The notes: generated by a model from the letters alone, not told the origin. A DNA stretch of 64,000 bases from an uncultured Desulfobacter sp. (GCF_963666675.1 NZ_OY762929.1:3410001-3474000); one strand, 5' to 3'; numbered from the stretch's first letter, positions 1 through 8,876 are shown. Program-made: numbers and translations.

Positions 1-244
1 AGACGCCTTTTTTCCTGCGATTCCGCTGCTCAGCCTGAAAATAATAAAAATCAGAGACAAAAAAATGCTTGAAATACGGCTTGCGCCAATCCAGTTTAAT
101 CCGGTTCTAAAAAAGGGACTCGTCTGGAATAAAACAAAATTTCAAATTATCATATATCCCCAAAAAAAATGAAAATAAGGGTTTGGTTTTTAACGTCACC
201 AAAAAATTAAGGATCATAGAAAAGTTGGCTCCTTAGGCTCATGA

Positions 245-1510
245 TCATTTTTTCACAAGCTCCCGGCGCAGCATCTCAAGTGCCATGGCGGCAAACAATT
301 GCTTGTTGCGCCCACGGTCGCCGCTGTCCAGCATAAATCTCTGGGAATGTGCCCGGGACGGACCTGCCACCCCGATGCATACAGTCCCCACAGGTTTCTC
401 TTCGCTGCCGCCGGTCGGGCCTGCAATACCTGTGGTGGACACAGCCCAGTCAGATCCGCCGGCGGTTTTGACGCCGGTTGCCATCTCTAGGGCGGTGGTC
501 TCATCCACTGCCCCTTTTTTTTCAAGCGTTTTGCGGGACACCTTTAGAATCGCTTCTTTGGCTGAATTGGCGTAGGTGGTGGCTGAAAATAAAAAATAGT
601 CCGAAGCCCCCGGCACATCCGTTACCAGGTGGGCCACAAGTCCCCCGGTACACGATTCCGCCACACTGAGTGTCTGGCCCCGCGCTGCCAGAAGCCGCCC
701 GACTTCCTCGGCCAATGTCAGCCCCTGATCTGACACTACATTTGATCCAATTTTTCCCATCACCCAACGTTTTGCCTGATTCATAAGGTTATCACCATCC
801 AAATCCTTTTGGGATTGGGAATCCGCCGCTTTGGATTGGGATAATTTAACCTCGATCATCGGGAATCTGATTCTAAACCCCAAATGAATTTCTGGAAATT
901 GTTCGCTGAAACCTTCAAGCGCATCTCCCACCTTTGCTTCGTGCATACCGAACACGGTCAGACGTATCACCTGAATTTCACCGGCATGCCCGGTTATTTG
1001 CTTCAACCGGGGTCTGACGTTCAGATCAAACATCCGCTCCATCTCCCTGGGCACACCAGGCATGCAAAAAAAACGGCAGTTGCCGATAATCATGGAAAAC
1101 CCGGGCGCTGTGCCGTGACGGTTTTCCATAAATCTTGCGCCCTGGGGCAGTATGGCCTGTTTTTCATTGGCAGGGGTGAGATCATACCCGCGTTTATCAA
1201 AAAATTTGATCATGGAGCGCATGGCTTCATCATCCATGGCCAGTTCAACCCCGGCGGCTTTGGCAAACGCCTGGGTCGTTAAATCATCGGAGGTGGGACC
1301 AAGGCCGCCGGTCATGACACAGACATCTGCGGTGGATGCAATGCTTCTAATCTCCTGGACAAGGGCGTCCATATCATCAGGCACAGTGCTTGCTTTGATT
1401 ACGGTCACCCCAGAACGTTTAAGCTGCCGACATAAAAAAGTGCTGTTGGTGTCTGCAATATCGCCAAGCAACACCTCATTGCCTGTGGAAAAAACATGGC
1501 CTCTGATCAT
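245..1510 (-). CDS. cinA: CinA family protein (MoCF-like domain plus nicotinamide-nucleotide amidase domain)
   Basis: The 421-aa product has the two-domain layout of CinA. The N-terminal MoaB/Mog-like domain (about 1-170) carries TGGLGPTSDD at residues 67-76. The C-terminal PncC-type amidase domain starts near residue 270 with the AESCTGG motif, followed by STTGIAGPTGG. In this family the C-terminal domain deamidates nicotinamide mononucleotide in pyridine nucleotide salvage, and the N-terminal domain has ADP-ribose pyrophosphatase activity in some members. Length is normal. It starts 16 bp after the stop of the upstream radical SAM gene on the same strand, so the two are probably cotranscribed. 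It is presumably cytoplasmic. The 244 bp downstream to the window edge show no gene. Confidence 0.93.
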   Translation of the reverse strand: MIRGHVFSTGNEVLLGDIADTNSTFLCRQLKRSGVTVIKASTVPDDMDALVQEIRSIASTADVCVMTGGLGPTSDDLTTQAFAKAAGVELAMDDEAMRSMIKFFDKRGYDLTPANEKQAILPQGARFMENRHGTAPGFSMIIGNCRFFCMPGVPREMERMFDLNVRPRLKQITGHAGEIQVIRLTVFGMHEAKVGDALEGFSEQFPEIHLGFRIRFPMIEVKLSQSKAADSQSQKDLDGDNLMNQAKRWVMGKIGSNVVSDQGLTLAEEVGRLLAARGQTLSVAESCTGGLVAHLVTDVPGASDYFLFSATTYANSAKEAILKVSRKTLEKKGAVDETTALEMATGVKTAGGSDWAVSTTGIAGPTGGSEEKPVGTVCIGVAGPSRAHSQRFMLDSGDRGRNKQLFAAMALEMLRRELVKK

Positions 1511-1526
1511 GGGAAAGTCCTTTTAG

Positions 1527-3050
1527 TTAATCTAAATTGTTAAAAAACATGGCATGGTTGGATGAAAAAAAGGCCGGATTTTTCCGGAACCTGGACCCCA
1601 CCCCCAGCTGTTTTTTAAACTCTTTATCAACAAACGATTTAACATTGCGGCGGGTCCACCCCCGGGGATGCTCAAAATTAAGATATAACGAGAGGTCTCC
1701 ATGGTAAAATTCATGGGTCACAAGCCCTTGGGCATCATCACTGAATTTAGGTAAATTAAAAACAGATAAATTTAAATAGTCAATATTGGATTTATGGGCT
1801 TTGATGTAATCCAGGGTGCGGTGGGCCGCAGCTTCATCTTCGTAATGGGTGCCGAAGAGCAGATAGACAAAGGTGAGAATCCCTGCAGCCTTAAGATTGG
1901 CAAGGGTGGCCGACACAAGTTCGAGATCTGTGCCCTTTGACATATCCTCCAGGACCTTCTGGTCGCCGGATTCAAGCCCAAGTTTCAACATCTCGCATCC
2001 GCTTTGCTTAAGGGCCCGGCAAAACCGGGGATCTGCAAAATCCTTTTCAAACCGGACAAAGCCGTACCATTTAAAACTGCACTGCTGACGGGAAAGTGCA
2101 CGTAAAAACGCCGGTGTTACGGCATTGTCAATGAAATGAACCACCTCAGGATCATGATTTTCAGCCATTATATTAAGATCGTCAAGAACCCGATCAGCCC
2201 GCTGGGTTGAGTACGGTCGTGTTTCCGCCTTTTCAGGACAAAAATTGCATTTGCTCCAGTAACAGCCGATGGAGCCCCTGAACGGCAGAATTTTTGCCGG
2301 TGCAATGTAATCATGGTTGTCGGCAAATCCGTAGTCCGGCACATAATGTTTTTTTTCGATGCCGGGTTTTCCCAGCAGCGACAGCAAGGGGATTTCCCCC
2401 TCCCCTTTAACCAAATGATCAATCAAACTGGAAAAGGGATCGTTAAAATCAGGGCGGCTCATCCAGGAAGAGACCAATCCCCCGCCCATGACAAGTTTTT
2501 TATCCGGAAAATTATCTTTGATCCATCCGGCCAGGGCAAAGCTGACCAGGGCCTGGTTGAGATAACACAGGGAGATGCCGATCCAGGGATGATTCCAGGA
2601 TTCTACCACGGGACGCAGTCTTTCTTCAAAATAGGGGAAAAAAGGATTTTCCCGGTACACTGCGGCACTGTCAAGCAAGGCGTTGGAGTCCACCGAAGAG
2701 AGTTGATTGTCCGAATAATCAGATAAGCTGATTCTGAATCTTGACTGGTCTACAGATACGGCCACAAGGTGGTTCAGGTCATAGACCCGCTGGTGGTAAC
2801 GGTCAAAATTGGTGTAGAGATCCGGATTGCCAAGATCCTTCAAAATGGCGTCCCTGTTTTTCAGGGCCCGCCTTGTCCAGGAATCGGTCGCCTTGTCTTT
2901 GCCCACGGAATTGATCAGCCATAACAGGCCGTCAACATTGGCGTCGACACATTTACAGTCAATACCGTTCTCTTTTAAAGCCGACGACAAAAGCGCAATG
3001 CCTGCGGGTGGTTCACACGGTTTTGCCACAGGCGGAAAAATTAAAAGCAT
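1527..3050 (-). CDS. B12-binding-type radical SAM protein of unknown substrate
   Basis: A 507-aa protein. The N-terminus (PPVAKPCEPPAGIALLSSAL) resembles the cobalamin-binding-like domain found before many radical SAM cores. The cluster motif GCYWSKCNFC near residue 262 has CX4CX2C spacing instead of the classical CX3CX2C; this variant is common in B12-type radical SAM proteins. Downstream segments (FIDNAVTP, GLESGDQKVLEDMSKG) fit the rest of a radical SAM barrel. Whether cobalamin is bound cannot be told: no DxHxxG motif is visible. It precedes cinA by 16 bp. The substrate is unknown and the neighbours give no clue. A methyltransferase or a RiPP/peptide-modifying enzyme are both possible. 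Confidence 0.8.
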   Translation of the reverse strand: MLLIFPPVAKPCEPPAGIALLSSALKENGIDCKCVDANVDGLLWLINSVGKDKATDSWTRRALKNRDAILKDLGNPDLYTNFDRYHQRVYDLNHLVAVSVDQSRFRISLSDYSDNQLSSVDSNALLDSAAVYRENPFFPYFEERLRPVVESWNHPWIGISLCYLNQALVSFALAGWIKDNFPDKKLVMGGGLVSSWMSRPDFNDPFSSLIDHLVKGEGEIPLLSLLGKPGIEKKHYVPDYGFADNHDYIAPAKILPFRGSIGCYWSKCNFCPEKAETRPYSTQRADRVLDDLNIMAENHDPEVVHFIDNAVTPAFLRALSRQQCSFKWYGFVRFEKDFADPRFCRALKQSGCEMLKLGLESGDQKVLEDMSKGTDLELVSATLANLKAAGILTFVYLLFGTHYEDEAAAHRTLDYIKAHKSNIDYLNLSVFNLPKFSDDAQGLVTHEFYHGDLSLYLNFEHPRGWTRRNVKSFVDKEFKKQLGVGSRFRKNPAFFSSNHAMFFNNLD

Positions 3051-3229
3051 TTAAGTTTGATCCTAAACCTTAAATCCCACATGCAACCATGGAGATAAAG
3101 GCTAAAAAAATAATAATTGTTCAGGCACGTTATAAATGCCGATGCCCAATAGTTCCAGCTTTTTTTCATCTTTGCGTGATCTGTGCCTGGAAATTTTAAT
3201 TTTTGTTTCTACCAATAGAAACATTTTTA

Positions 3230-3258
3230 TTGACAGCATCGCTAAAACCATTTAGTTT
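3230..3258 (+). promoter_or_regulatory. Probable sigma-70 promoter of the trp operon
   Basis: A perfect TTGACA -35 element (3230-3235) is followed after 17 bp by TAGTTT (3253-3258). It lies 36 bp before the leader-peptide ATG, which fits a transcript starting near 3265 that carries the attenuator. No TrpR operator dyad was recognised. Confidence 0.6.
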
Positions 3259-3293
3259 GGCCGTTAAAAAACCAATTTAGATAAGGGCACGTA

Positions 3294-3392
3294 ATGAAAA
3301 CTTTTGCAACCGACCAGACACAATCCCTATGGCGTTGGCGTTCCTGGCCAATATGGCAATGGCTGTTGCACCGGTTATCAAAGATGCTTTAA
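3294..3392 (+). CDS. trpL: trp operon leader peptide
   Basis: A 32-codon ORF with ATG at 3294, an AAGGG ribosome site 5-6 bp upstream and a TAA stop at 3390-3392. Residues 13-23 read WRWRSWPIWQW, five tryptophans in eleven residues, which is the hallmark of a ribosome-mediated attenuation leader peptide. It lies between the putative promoter and a terminator hairpin, 158 bp before trpE. Translation through the Trp run should stall when charged tRNA-Trp is scarce and favour the antiterminator described downstream. Length and Trp clustering are seen directly; the regulatory role is inferred from the well-known enterobacterial trpL design. Confidence 0.88.
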   Translation: MKTFATDQTQSLWRWRSWPIWQWLLHRLSKML

Positions 3393-3411
3393 ATTCTTGT
3401 GACATATCGCT

Positions 3412-3484
3412 GCAGCAGCTTTTATTAAACCCCATGGCTGTTGCGGACCCCAAGGCTGACAACACCCATGTCGGCCTTTTTTAT
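3412..3484 (+). terminator. trp attenuator (alternative antiterminator and terminator hairpins)
   Basis: The terminator is a 9-bp stem, 3452-3460 with 3470-3478 (AAGGCTGAC / GTCGGCCTT, one G-T pair), a 9-nt loop and a following T-rich run. Competing pairings are visible. Bases 3412-3419 (GCAGCAGC) can pair with 3437-3444 (GCTGTTGC), and the same 3412-3419 can pair with 3361-3368 inside the Trp-codon region. In addition 3433-3443 can pair with 3460-3470 (10 of 11), which would disrupt the terminator. ATGGCTGTTGC occurs twice, at the Trp codons and just before the terminator, as expected when one strand must choose partners. No folding program was run. Confidence 0.75.
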
Positions 3485-3550
3485 TTTAATCAGCCCTGGA
3501 CAAAATAAAACCAACAAGTGTTTAAGACTTTACTATAAAAGGATTTTTGA

Positions 3551-5038
3551 ATGATACTAAACAGACTGCCGGATAAAGACCAATTTATCGAACTTGCCCA
3601 ATCCGCCAATGTCATTCCTGTGGCCACACGGGTGCTTGCAGACAGTGATACCCCCGTCTCCATTCTGCAAAAATGTTATGAAAAGGACAAGGCGTGCTTT
3701 CTTTTAGAAAGTGTTGAAGGCGGAGAACGCTGGGGTCGTTACAGCTTTCTTGGGGTGTCGGCTTTCGGGCACATCAAGATTTATAAAACCCATGTGCTTG
3801 TGGAAACCCGTCACGACACAAAAAAAATTGACCATGGCAATGATCCTTTAAGTGTCATGCGCGATATTATCAAAAAATTCACCCCTGCCGATATTCCGGA
3901 TCTGCCGCGGTTCTGGAGCGGGATCACCGGCTACTTTGCCTATGAAATCGTCTCTTTTTTTGAAAATATTGACGTATCCCTGCCCGAAGGCACCCCCTAC
4001 GGTCATTTTATCATCCCCGAACAGATGATCATCTTTGACAATATCAAACAGACCCTGACCTGCCTGAACATCTGTTACCTGTCCGAGACCGATGATCCGG
4101 CCACGGTGTATGATGATGCCCGGAACAGTGTTGACACCCTTGTCAAAGATCTGGGAAAGCCCTTAGTGCCCAAGCCCGCCGCCCATGTTGCCGACACACA
4201 GCTTGTGCCCGAAACACAGGCCGAAGAGTACATGGCAGGGGTAAAAACCATCAAAGACCATATTGTGGAAGGCGATATTTTCCAGGCGGTATATTCCCAG
4301 CCCTTTTCCTGCAAAACAGATGTCGACCCTGTACTGATCTACCGGGCCCAGCGCTACATCAACCCGTCTCCTTACATGTTTTTCATGAATTTCACGGACC
4401 GGGTCATTGCAGGTTCTTCGCCTGAAACCATGGTACGACTGGAAAACCGGGTGGCCACCCTGAGGCCCATTGCCGGTACACGCCCCCGGGGCAAAAGCGA
4501 GCAAAAGGACCGGGCTCTGGCCGATGACCTGCTCAATGATGAAAAGGAAAAGGCCGAACACGTCATGCTCATTGACCTGGGCCGAAATGACCTTGGCAGG
4601 GTGGCCCAGGCCGGCACGGTCCAGGTGACCGACACCATGGTCATTGAGCGCTACTCTCACGTCATGCATCTGGTCTCCAACATCACCTGTGATTTGAAAG
4701 AGGAGTGCGACGCCTTTGATCTGTTCAAGGCCACCTTTCCGGCCGGCACCCTGTCCGGTGCCCCCAAAATCCGGGCCATGGAGATCATCGGCAAGCTTGA
4801 GAACCGTCAACGCGGTGTCTATGGCGGGGCGGCAGGCTACATCTCCTTTACCGGCAACATGGACTTTGCCATCACCATCCGAACGGCCGTCATGGAAAAT
4901 GATAAATTGACCGTCCAGGCAGGAGCCGGTATTGTCTACGATTCAGACCCTGAAACCGAATTGAACGAATGCATCAACAAGGCCAAAAGCGTTGAGATGG
5001 CATTGAAACTTGCGCTTTCACAAAGCACAAAAGGATAG
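3551..5038 (+). CDS. trpE: Anthranilate synthase component I
   Basis: A 495-aa TrpE that converts chorismate to anthranilate with ammonia from TrpG. The N-terminal domain contains LLESVEGGERWGRYSF near residue 50; the LLES element is the known tryptophan feedback site of the family. The chorismate-binding domain (about 230-485) shows GDIFQAVYSQ, PIAGTRPRGK, AEHVMLIDLGRND and a C-terminal GAGIVYDSDPE. Length is normal. The ATG is preceded by AAAGGA. It is the first structural gene of trpEGDCF, downstream of the leader and attenuator. The reading as TrpE, not PabB, is secured by the following trpGDCF genes and the LLES site. Confidence 0.97.
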   Translation: MILNRLPDKDQFIELAQSANVIPVATRVLADSDTPVSILQKCYEKDKACFLLESVEGGERWGRYSFLGVSAFGHIKIYKTHVLVETRHDTKKIDHGNDPLSVMRDIIKKFTPADIPDLPRFWSGITGYFAYEIVSFFENIDVSLPEGTPYGHFIIPEQMIIFDNIKQTLTCLNICYLSETDDPATVYDDARNSVDTLVKDLGKPLVPKPAAHVADTQLVPETQAEEYMAGVKTIKDHIVEGDIFQAVYSQPFSCKTDVDPVLIYRAQRYINPSPYMFFMNFTDRVIAGSSPETMVRLENRVATLRPIAGTRPRGKSEQKDRALADDLLNDEKEKAEHVMLIDLGRNDLGRVAQAGTVQVTDTMVIERYSHVMHLVSNITCDLKEECDAFDLFKATFPAGTLSGAPKIRAMEIIGKLENRQRGVYGGAAGYISFTGNMDFAITIRTAVMENDKLTVQAGAGIVYDSDPETELNECINKAKSVEMALKLALSQSTKG

Positions 5039-5045
5039 TACGATT

Positions 5046-5615
5046 ATGAAAACAGCAATAATAGACAACTACGATTCCTTTACCTTTAACCTGGTGCATT
5101 ATGTACTGAACACGGGGGCGCAGGTGGAGGTTTTCAGAAATGATAAGATCACGGTGGCCGAACTTGAGGGATTAGGATTTGATTCTGTTATCCTGTCACC
5201 TGGACCCGGCAGACCCGAGGATGCGGGCATTTGCCTTGAACTCGTCCAAAAACTGTCGGGAAAATTGCCTATCCTGGGTGTATGTTTAGGGCACCAGACC
5301 ATTGCCCAGAGCTTTGGCGGCACCATTATCCACGCAAAAACCATCATGCATGGCAAAACCTCCATGGTGGAAGCGGACGGCAAACACATTTATTCCGGCC
5401 TCAACAAGCCTTTTAATGTGATGCGTTACCACTCCCTGGCGGTTCAGGAATCTGACCTGCCCGACTGTCTTGAAGTGACGGCCAGAACCCTGGACGGAGA
5501 AATCATGGGGTTGAAACACAAAACTCACCCCACCCAGGGGGTTCAGTTCCATCCGGAGTCTTTCATGACCACTGTGGGCAAACGGCTGATCAGAAACTTT
5601 ATTAAAGGAGCGTGA
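5046..5615 (+). CDS. trpG: Anthranilate synthase component II (glutamine amidotransferase)
   Basis: A 189-aa class I glutamine amidotransferase that supplies ammonia to TrpE. It begins MKTAIIDNYDSFT. The catalytic Cys lies in GVCLGHQ (near residue 79) and the His/Glu pair in QFHPES near residue 170. An in-frame ATG at 5010 would overlap trpE and add 12 residues that do not resemble the family. The ATG at 5046, placed 8 bp after the AAAGGA that overlaps the trpE stop, is preferred. It is coupled to trpE (7-bp gap) and trpD (1-bp gap). A PabA role could be shared, since no second copy is seen here. Confidence 0.95.
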   Translation: MKTAIIDNYDSFTFNLVHYVLNTGAQVEVFRNDKITVAELEGLGFDSVILSPGPGRPEDAGICLELVQKLSGKLPILGVCLGHQTIAQSFGGTIIHAKTIMHGKTSMVEADGKHIYSGLNKPFNVMRYHSLAVQESDLPDCLEVTARTLDGEIMGLKHKTHPTQGVQFHPESFMTTVGKRLIRNFIKGA

Positions 5616-5616
5616 G

Positions 5617-6636
5617 ATGGATTTTACGGATTATCTGAATACCATAGTCAGCGGACAGGATCTCAGCCAGGACCAGATGGCCCAAATGCTGGACACCATT
5701 TTTTCAGGCCAGACCACCGAAGCCCAGGTCGGGGCATTCATGGCCGCCCTGGCCACAAAAGGCGAGACCTTTGAGGAACTGGCAGGCGCTGCCCGGGCCA
5801 TGCGCACCAAGGCGGTTCGCGTCCAGACACTGGCCAAAAAGGTCATTGACACCTGCGGCACAGGCGGTGACGCCTCGGGCTCTTTTAATATTTCCACCAC
5901 AACGGCCTTTGTCATTGCAGGTGCAGGCGTCACCGTGGCAAAACACGGCAACCGGTCTGTTACCAGTAAATGCGGGTCGGCCGATGTACTTGAGCAACTG
6001 GGGATCAATTTAAGCGTGGACCCTGAAATTGTCGAAGAGGCCATCAATGAAATCGGCATTGGTTTTATGTTTGCCCCCCTGTACCACGGTTCCATGAAGT
6101 ATGCCATGAAAGCCCGCACCGAATGCAAGATCAGAAGTATTTTCAACATGCTCGGTCCCTTGACCAACCCGGCAGCCGCCTCATGCCAGATCCTTGGGGT
6201 ATATGCACCGGAGTTAACCGAAATGTTCGGCAAGGCATTGAATCTGCTGGGTGTGGAAAAGGCCTTTGTGGTCCACGGCCATGACGGCATGGATGAGATG
6301 ACCACCACGGACCTGACCCGGGTGACGGAACTCAATGACGGCATGATTAAGACGTATGATGTGGATCCTTTAAACTATTTTGACGACTACGCCGACCCCA
6401 AAGATCTTTTGGGCGGGGATGCAAAACACAATGCCGCCATCACCCGGGCCATTCTGTCCGGCGGCAAGGGTCCCAAACAAAATATTGTCCTGCTCAATGC
6501 AGGTGCCGGCCTTGTGGCGGCAGATGCTGCCCCCACCATTGAAAAAGGAATTGAAATGGCGTTAAGATCCATTGAAACCGGGGCCGCCATGGAAAAACTT
6601 GAGCTGCTGGCAGATTACACCAGAGAAAACGCGTAA
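5617..6636 (+). CDS. trpD: Anthranilate phosphoribosyltransferase
   Basis: A 339-aa TrpD that joins anthranilate to PRPP, giving phosphoribosylanthranilate. The PRPP-binding glycine motif TCGTGGDASGSFN lies near residue 80. The KHGNRSVTSKCGSADVLE block follows, and NMLGPLTNP is also present. Length is typical and the gene is not fused to TrpG. The ATG lies one base after the trpG stop with AAAGGAG upstream, so the two are translationally coupled. Confidence 0.97.
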   Translation: MDFTDYLNTIVSGQDLSQDQMAQMLDTIFSGQTTEAQVGAFMAALATKGETFEELAGAARAMRTKAVRVQTLAKKVIDTCGTGGDASGSFNISTTTAFVIAGAGVTVAKHGNRSVTSKCGSADVLEQLGINLSVDPEIVEEAINEIGIGFMFAPLYHGSMKYAMKARTECKIRSIFNMLGPLTNPAAASCQILGVYAPELTEMFGKALNLLGVEKAFVVHGHDGMDEMTTTDLTRVTELNDGMIKTYDVDPLNYFDDYADPKDLLGGDAKHNAAITRAILSGGKGPKQNIVLLNAGAGLVAADAAPTIEKGIEMALRSIETGAAMEKLELLADYTRENA

Positions 6637-6653
6637 ACAAAAAAGGCAGACAA

Positions 6654-7457
6654 ATGAAAGGATTTCTCAACGCTGTTGTTGAAGTTAAAAACCAGGAAAT
6701 AGACCAGGCCAAACGCAAAATCCCCATAACCGCCGTTCGCCATGATGCGGAACATACGCCTGTCCCGGCCTCTTTTACCGATGCCATGGCAGCGTCAACC
6801 AGTGAATCGGTGGGCATCATTTCCGAGGTAAAAAAAGCATCGCCCTCCAAGGGAGACATCAGAACCGATATTGACGTGGCCGCATATGCCAAGGCGTATA
6901 CCAAAGGCGGGGCAAGGGTCATATCGGTGCTGACAGAATCCAAGTACTTTAAAGGCACCTTGTCCGATCTTGAACGGGTATGTCAAAATACGGACCTGCC
7001 TGTACTTCGCAAGGATTTTATATTCAGCGAATACCAGGTTTACGAGGCTAAAAAGGCAGGGGCATCTGCGGTGCTTTTAATTACCACCATGCTTGACCCC
7101 ACCCAGCAGACAGAGCTGACTGCACTGACCCGGGAACTTGGCATGGAACCCCTGGTGGAGATCAATTCTGAGTTTGAATTTGAGCAGGCGTATAAGGCCC
7201 AGGCCCGGGTGGTGGGGATCAACAACAGAAATCTCACCACCCTGGAAGTGGACACCACCGTGGCAAAACGGGTGGCAAAAATTTTCCCCGATGAAATCAT
7301 CCCCGTGGAGGCCTCGGGTATTTCCGGCCGAGCGGGCATTGAGGCCGGCATTGAAAACCGTATTTTCAATTTCCTTGTGGGCGAGAGCATTGTCCGTGCA
7401 GAGAACCCGGCCCAGTTTATCAAAACCCTGATCGGCATCAAAGAAGAGGACGCCTGA
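6654..7457 (+). CDS. trpC: Indole-3-glycerol phosphate synthase
   Basis: A 267-aa TIM-barrel enzyme that closes CdRP to indole-3-glycerol phosphate. Visible family motifs are SEVKKASPSKGDI (near 55), VLRKDFIFSEYQVYEA, VGINNRNLTTLEVD and a VEASGISGR phosphate-binding loop. TrpC and TrpF are separate proteins here, unlike the E. coli fusion. A ribosome site (AAAGGCAGAC) lies in the 17-bp gap after trpD. Confidence 0.97.
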   Translation: MKGFLNAVVEVKNQEIDQAKRKIPITAVRHDAEHTPVPASFTDAMAASTSESVGIISEVKKASPSKGDIRTDIDVAAYAKAYTKGGARVISVLTESKYFKGTLSDLERVCQNTDLPVLRKDFIFSEYQVYEAKKAGASAVLLITTMLDPTQQTELTALTRELGMEPLVEINSEFEFEQAYKAQARVVGINNRNLTTLEVDTTVAKRVAKIFPDEIIPVEASGISGRAGIEAGIENRIFNFLVGESIVRAENPAQFIKTLIGIKEEDA

Positions 7458-7462
7458 CAGCC

Positions 7463-8134
7463 ATGACCCTGTTTCCTGCACAAAAATGGCAGATCCCCAA
7501 AAACAAAGGGAACGTGTTGGTAAAAATTTGCGGTCTGACCCTTGTGGATAACGCCCTGGACTGCGTGGACGCCGGGGCGGATATCATCGGACTAGTTTTT
7601 TTTGAAAAAAGCCCCCGAAACGTAAGTATGGACACAGCCCGGGAAATTGCCCGGGCTCTTCCCAAAGCGGTGCCCGCCTGCGGGGTGTTTGTGGATGAAA
7701 CATTTGATACGATAATGCAGACCGTTTCCACCTGCGACCTTAAAATCGTTCAATTGCACGGTGCAGAACCGCCTGATCTTGCACAACGCTTATCCGCCCA
7801 AAACCTTGTGGTGACCAAAGCGTTTTTTGGCGCAAGGCCCCCGGGGCTTGGTGATACAGGGTTGTACAAATCTGCCGATTTTTGCCTGGCCGAGTACGGC
7901 AAAGGTATCCTTCCCGGGGGCAATGCCGAAACCTGGGATTATGACCAGGCCCTTGGGATGGCAAAAAAAGTGCGCTTGATGCTGGCAGGGGGGCTGACCT
8001 GTGAAAATGTGGCGGATGCGGTGTCACGGATACGCCCCTATGCCGTGGATGTATCCTCGGGTGTGGAAAAAACAAAGGGAATTAAAGACATCTCAAAGGT
8101 TAAAGACTTTATCAAAGCAGCAAAGTCTATTTAA
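7463..8134 (+). CDS. trpF: Phosphoribosylanthranilate isomerase
   Basis: A 223-aa TrpF catalysing the Amadori rearrangement of PRA to CdRP. The conserved VKICGLT (catalytic Cys) is at residues 20-26, DVSSGVE is near the C-terminus and LAGGLTCENV forms the phosphate site. TrpF proteins usually begin right at VKICG, so the 17-19 residue N-terminal extension from the ATG at 7463 is suspect. GTG at 7514 or TTG at 7517, closely preceded by AAAGGG, are alternatives. It is the last gene of the operon: trpB and trpA do not follow. Its 3' end overlaps the 3' end of the convergent LysM gene by 8 bp. Confidence 0.94.
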   Translation: MTLFPAQKWQIPKNKGNVLVKICGLTLVDNALDCVDAGADIIGLVFFEKSPRNVSMDTAREIARALPKAVPACGVFVDETFDTIMQTVSTCDLKIVQLHGAEPPDLAQRLSAQNLVVTKAFFGARPPGLGDTGLYKSADFCLAEYGKGILPGGNAETWDYDQALGMAKKVRLMLAGGLTCENVADAVSRIRPYAVDVSSGVEKTKGIKDISKVKDFIKAAKSI

Positions 8135-8876
8135 CCATTAAATTAGTTCCTACATATATTTTATCTTCGGGCGTCAAATTATTCAGCCTGCGGATTGCCG
8201 CCACATTGGTTTTATATTTCTGGGAAATCGACCACAGGGTTTCACCCTTTTGGACCGTATGAAACCGGCTGGTCTTTTTGGGTTTTGATGTTTTAGCTTT
8301 TTTCTTTACGACCTGGACTTTTTTCTCAGGCACAGGGGGGTTTGCCTGCACGACAGACTGCTTTATTTCAGCTTTTGGTTTAACGACGGGTTTAGGAGCA
8401 GGCGTTGGGGCGGCAACAGCCAATTTGCTTAAACGACTTTCAAGCGTGGTTACGCGCTCAATCAGTGTATCAAGCTTTAAGTTAACAGCCGATTCAACTC
8501 GCGTCATGCGTTCATCAAGATCGGATACGGCCCGTGACGCCGCTTGGTTTTCACTCTGACCTGACGCAGAGGCGATCTTGGCCAAAGCGATCTCAAGGGC
8601 GGAGATACGATCCTCAAAACCCGGCACTAGGGAATTTTGCCCTTTGGTTGAAGCGGTGGCTGATTTCTTGCTCTCTTGTGCAGACGGACCCGTGAAAAAA
8701 AAGAAAAAAACCAGACCCGTAACCACAAGGGCGGCAACTATAATCATGGTAAATTCATTTTTTTTCAGCAACGATGTGCCCTGGGCCATGGCAGACACCC
8801 CGGGGGCATTTTTTTGCTGACGCGTTTCTTTGCCGGAATCATAAATTTTGGATTCAGCAGGGGGCTTTGTTTTCAT
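8127..8876 (-). CDS. Membrane-anchored coiled-coil protein with C-terminal LysM domain
   Basis: A 249-aa protein. It has a short basic cytoplasmic N-terminus, one transmembrane helix (IIVAALVVTGLVFFFFF), a coiled-coil stretch rich in Leu/Glu/Arg heptads, a Pro/Lys-rich linker and a C-terminal LysM repeat (HTVQKGETLWSISQKY..., about residues 203-249). LysM domains bind peptidoglycan N-acetylglucosamine, so this is probably a periplasm-facing cell-wall-binding protein. The ATG at 8876 is chosen because CAGGAG sits 7 bp upstream; a longer reading from 8921 lacks such a site. It is transcribed alone and convergently to trpF. Its exact role is unknown. Confidence 0.85.
   Translation of the reverse strand: MKTKPPAESKIYDSGKETRQQKNAPGVSAMAQGTSLLKKNEFTMIIVAALVVTGLVFFFFFTGPSAQESKKSATASTKGQNSLVPGFEDRISALEIALAKIASASGQSENQAASRAVSDLDERMTRVESAVNLKLDTLIERVTTLESRLSKLAVAAPTPAPKPVVKPKAEIKQSVVQANPPVPEKKVQVVKKKAKTSKPKKTSRFHTVQKGETLWSISQKYKTNVAAIRRLNNLTPEDKIYVGTNLMVK

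Noticed and set aside
3277..3465. 62-codon minus-strand ORF in the trp leader region
   Set aside because: It is antisense to the Trp-rich leader peptide and attenuator, has no ribosome site and shows no protein-like features.
4163..4810. 215-codon minus-strand ORF
   Set aside because: Antisense to trpE, no ribosome site or motif.
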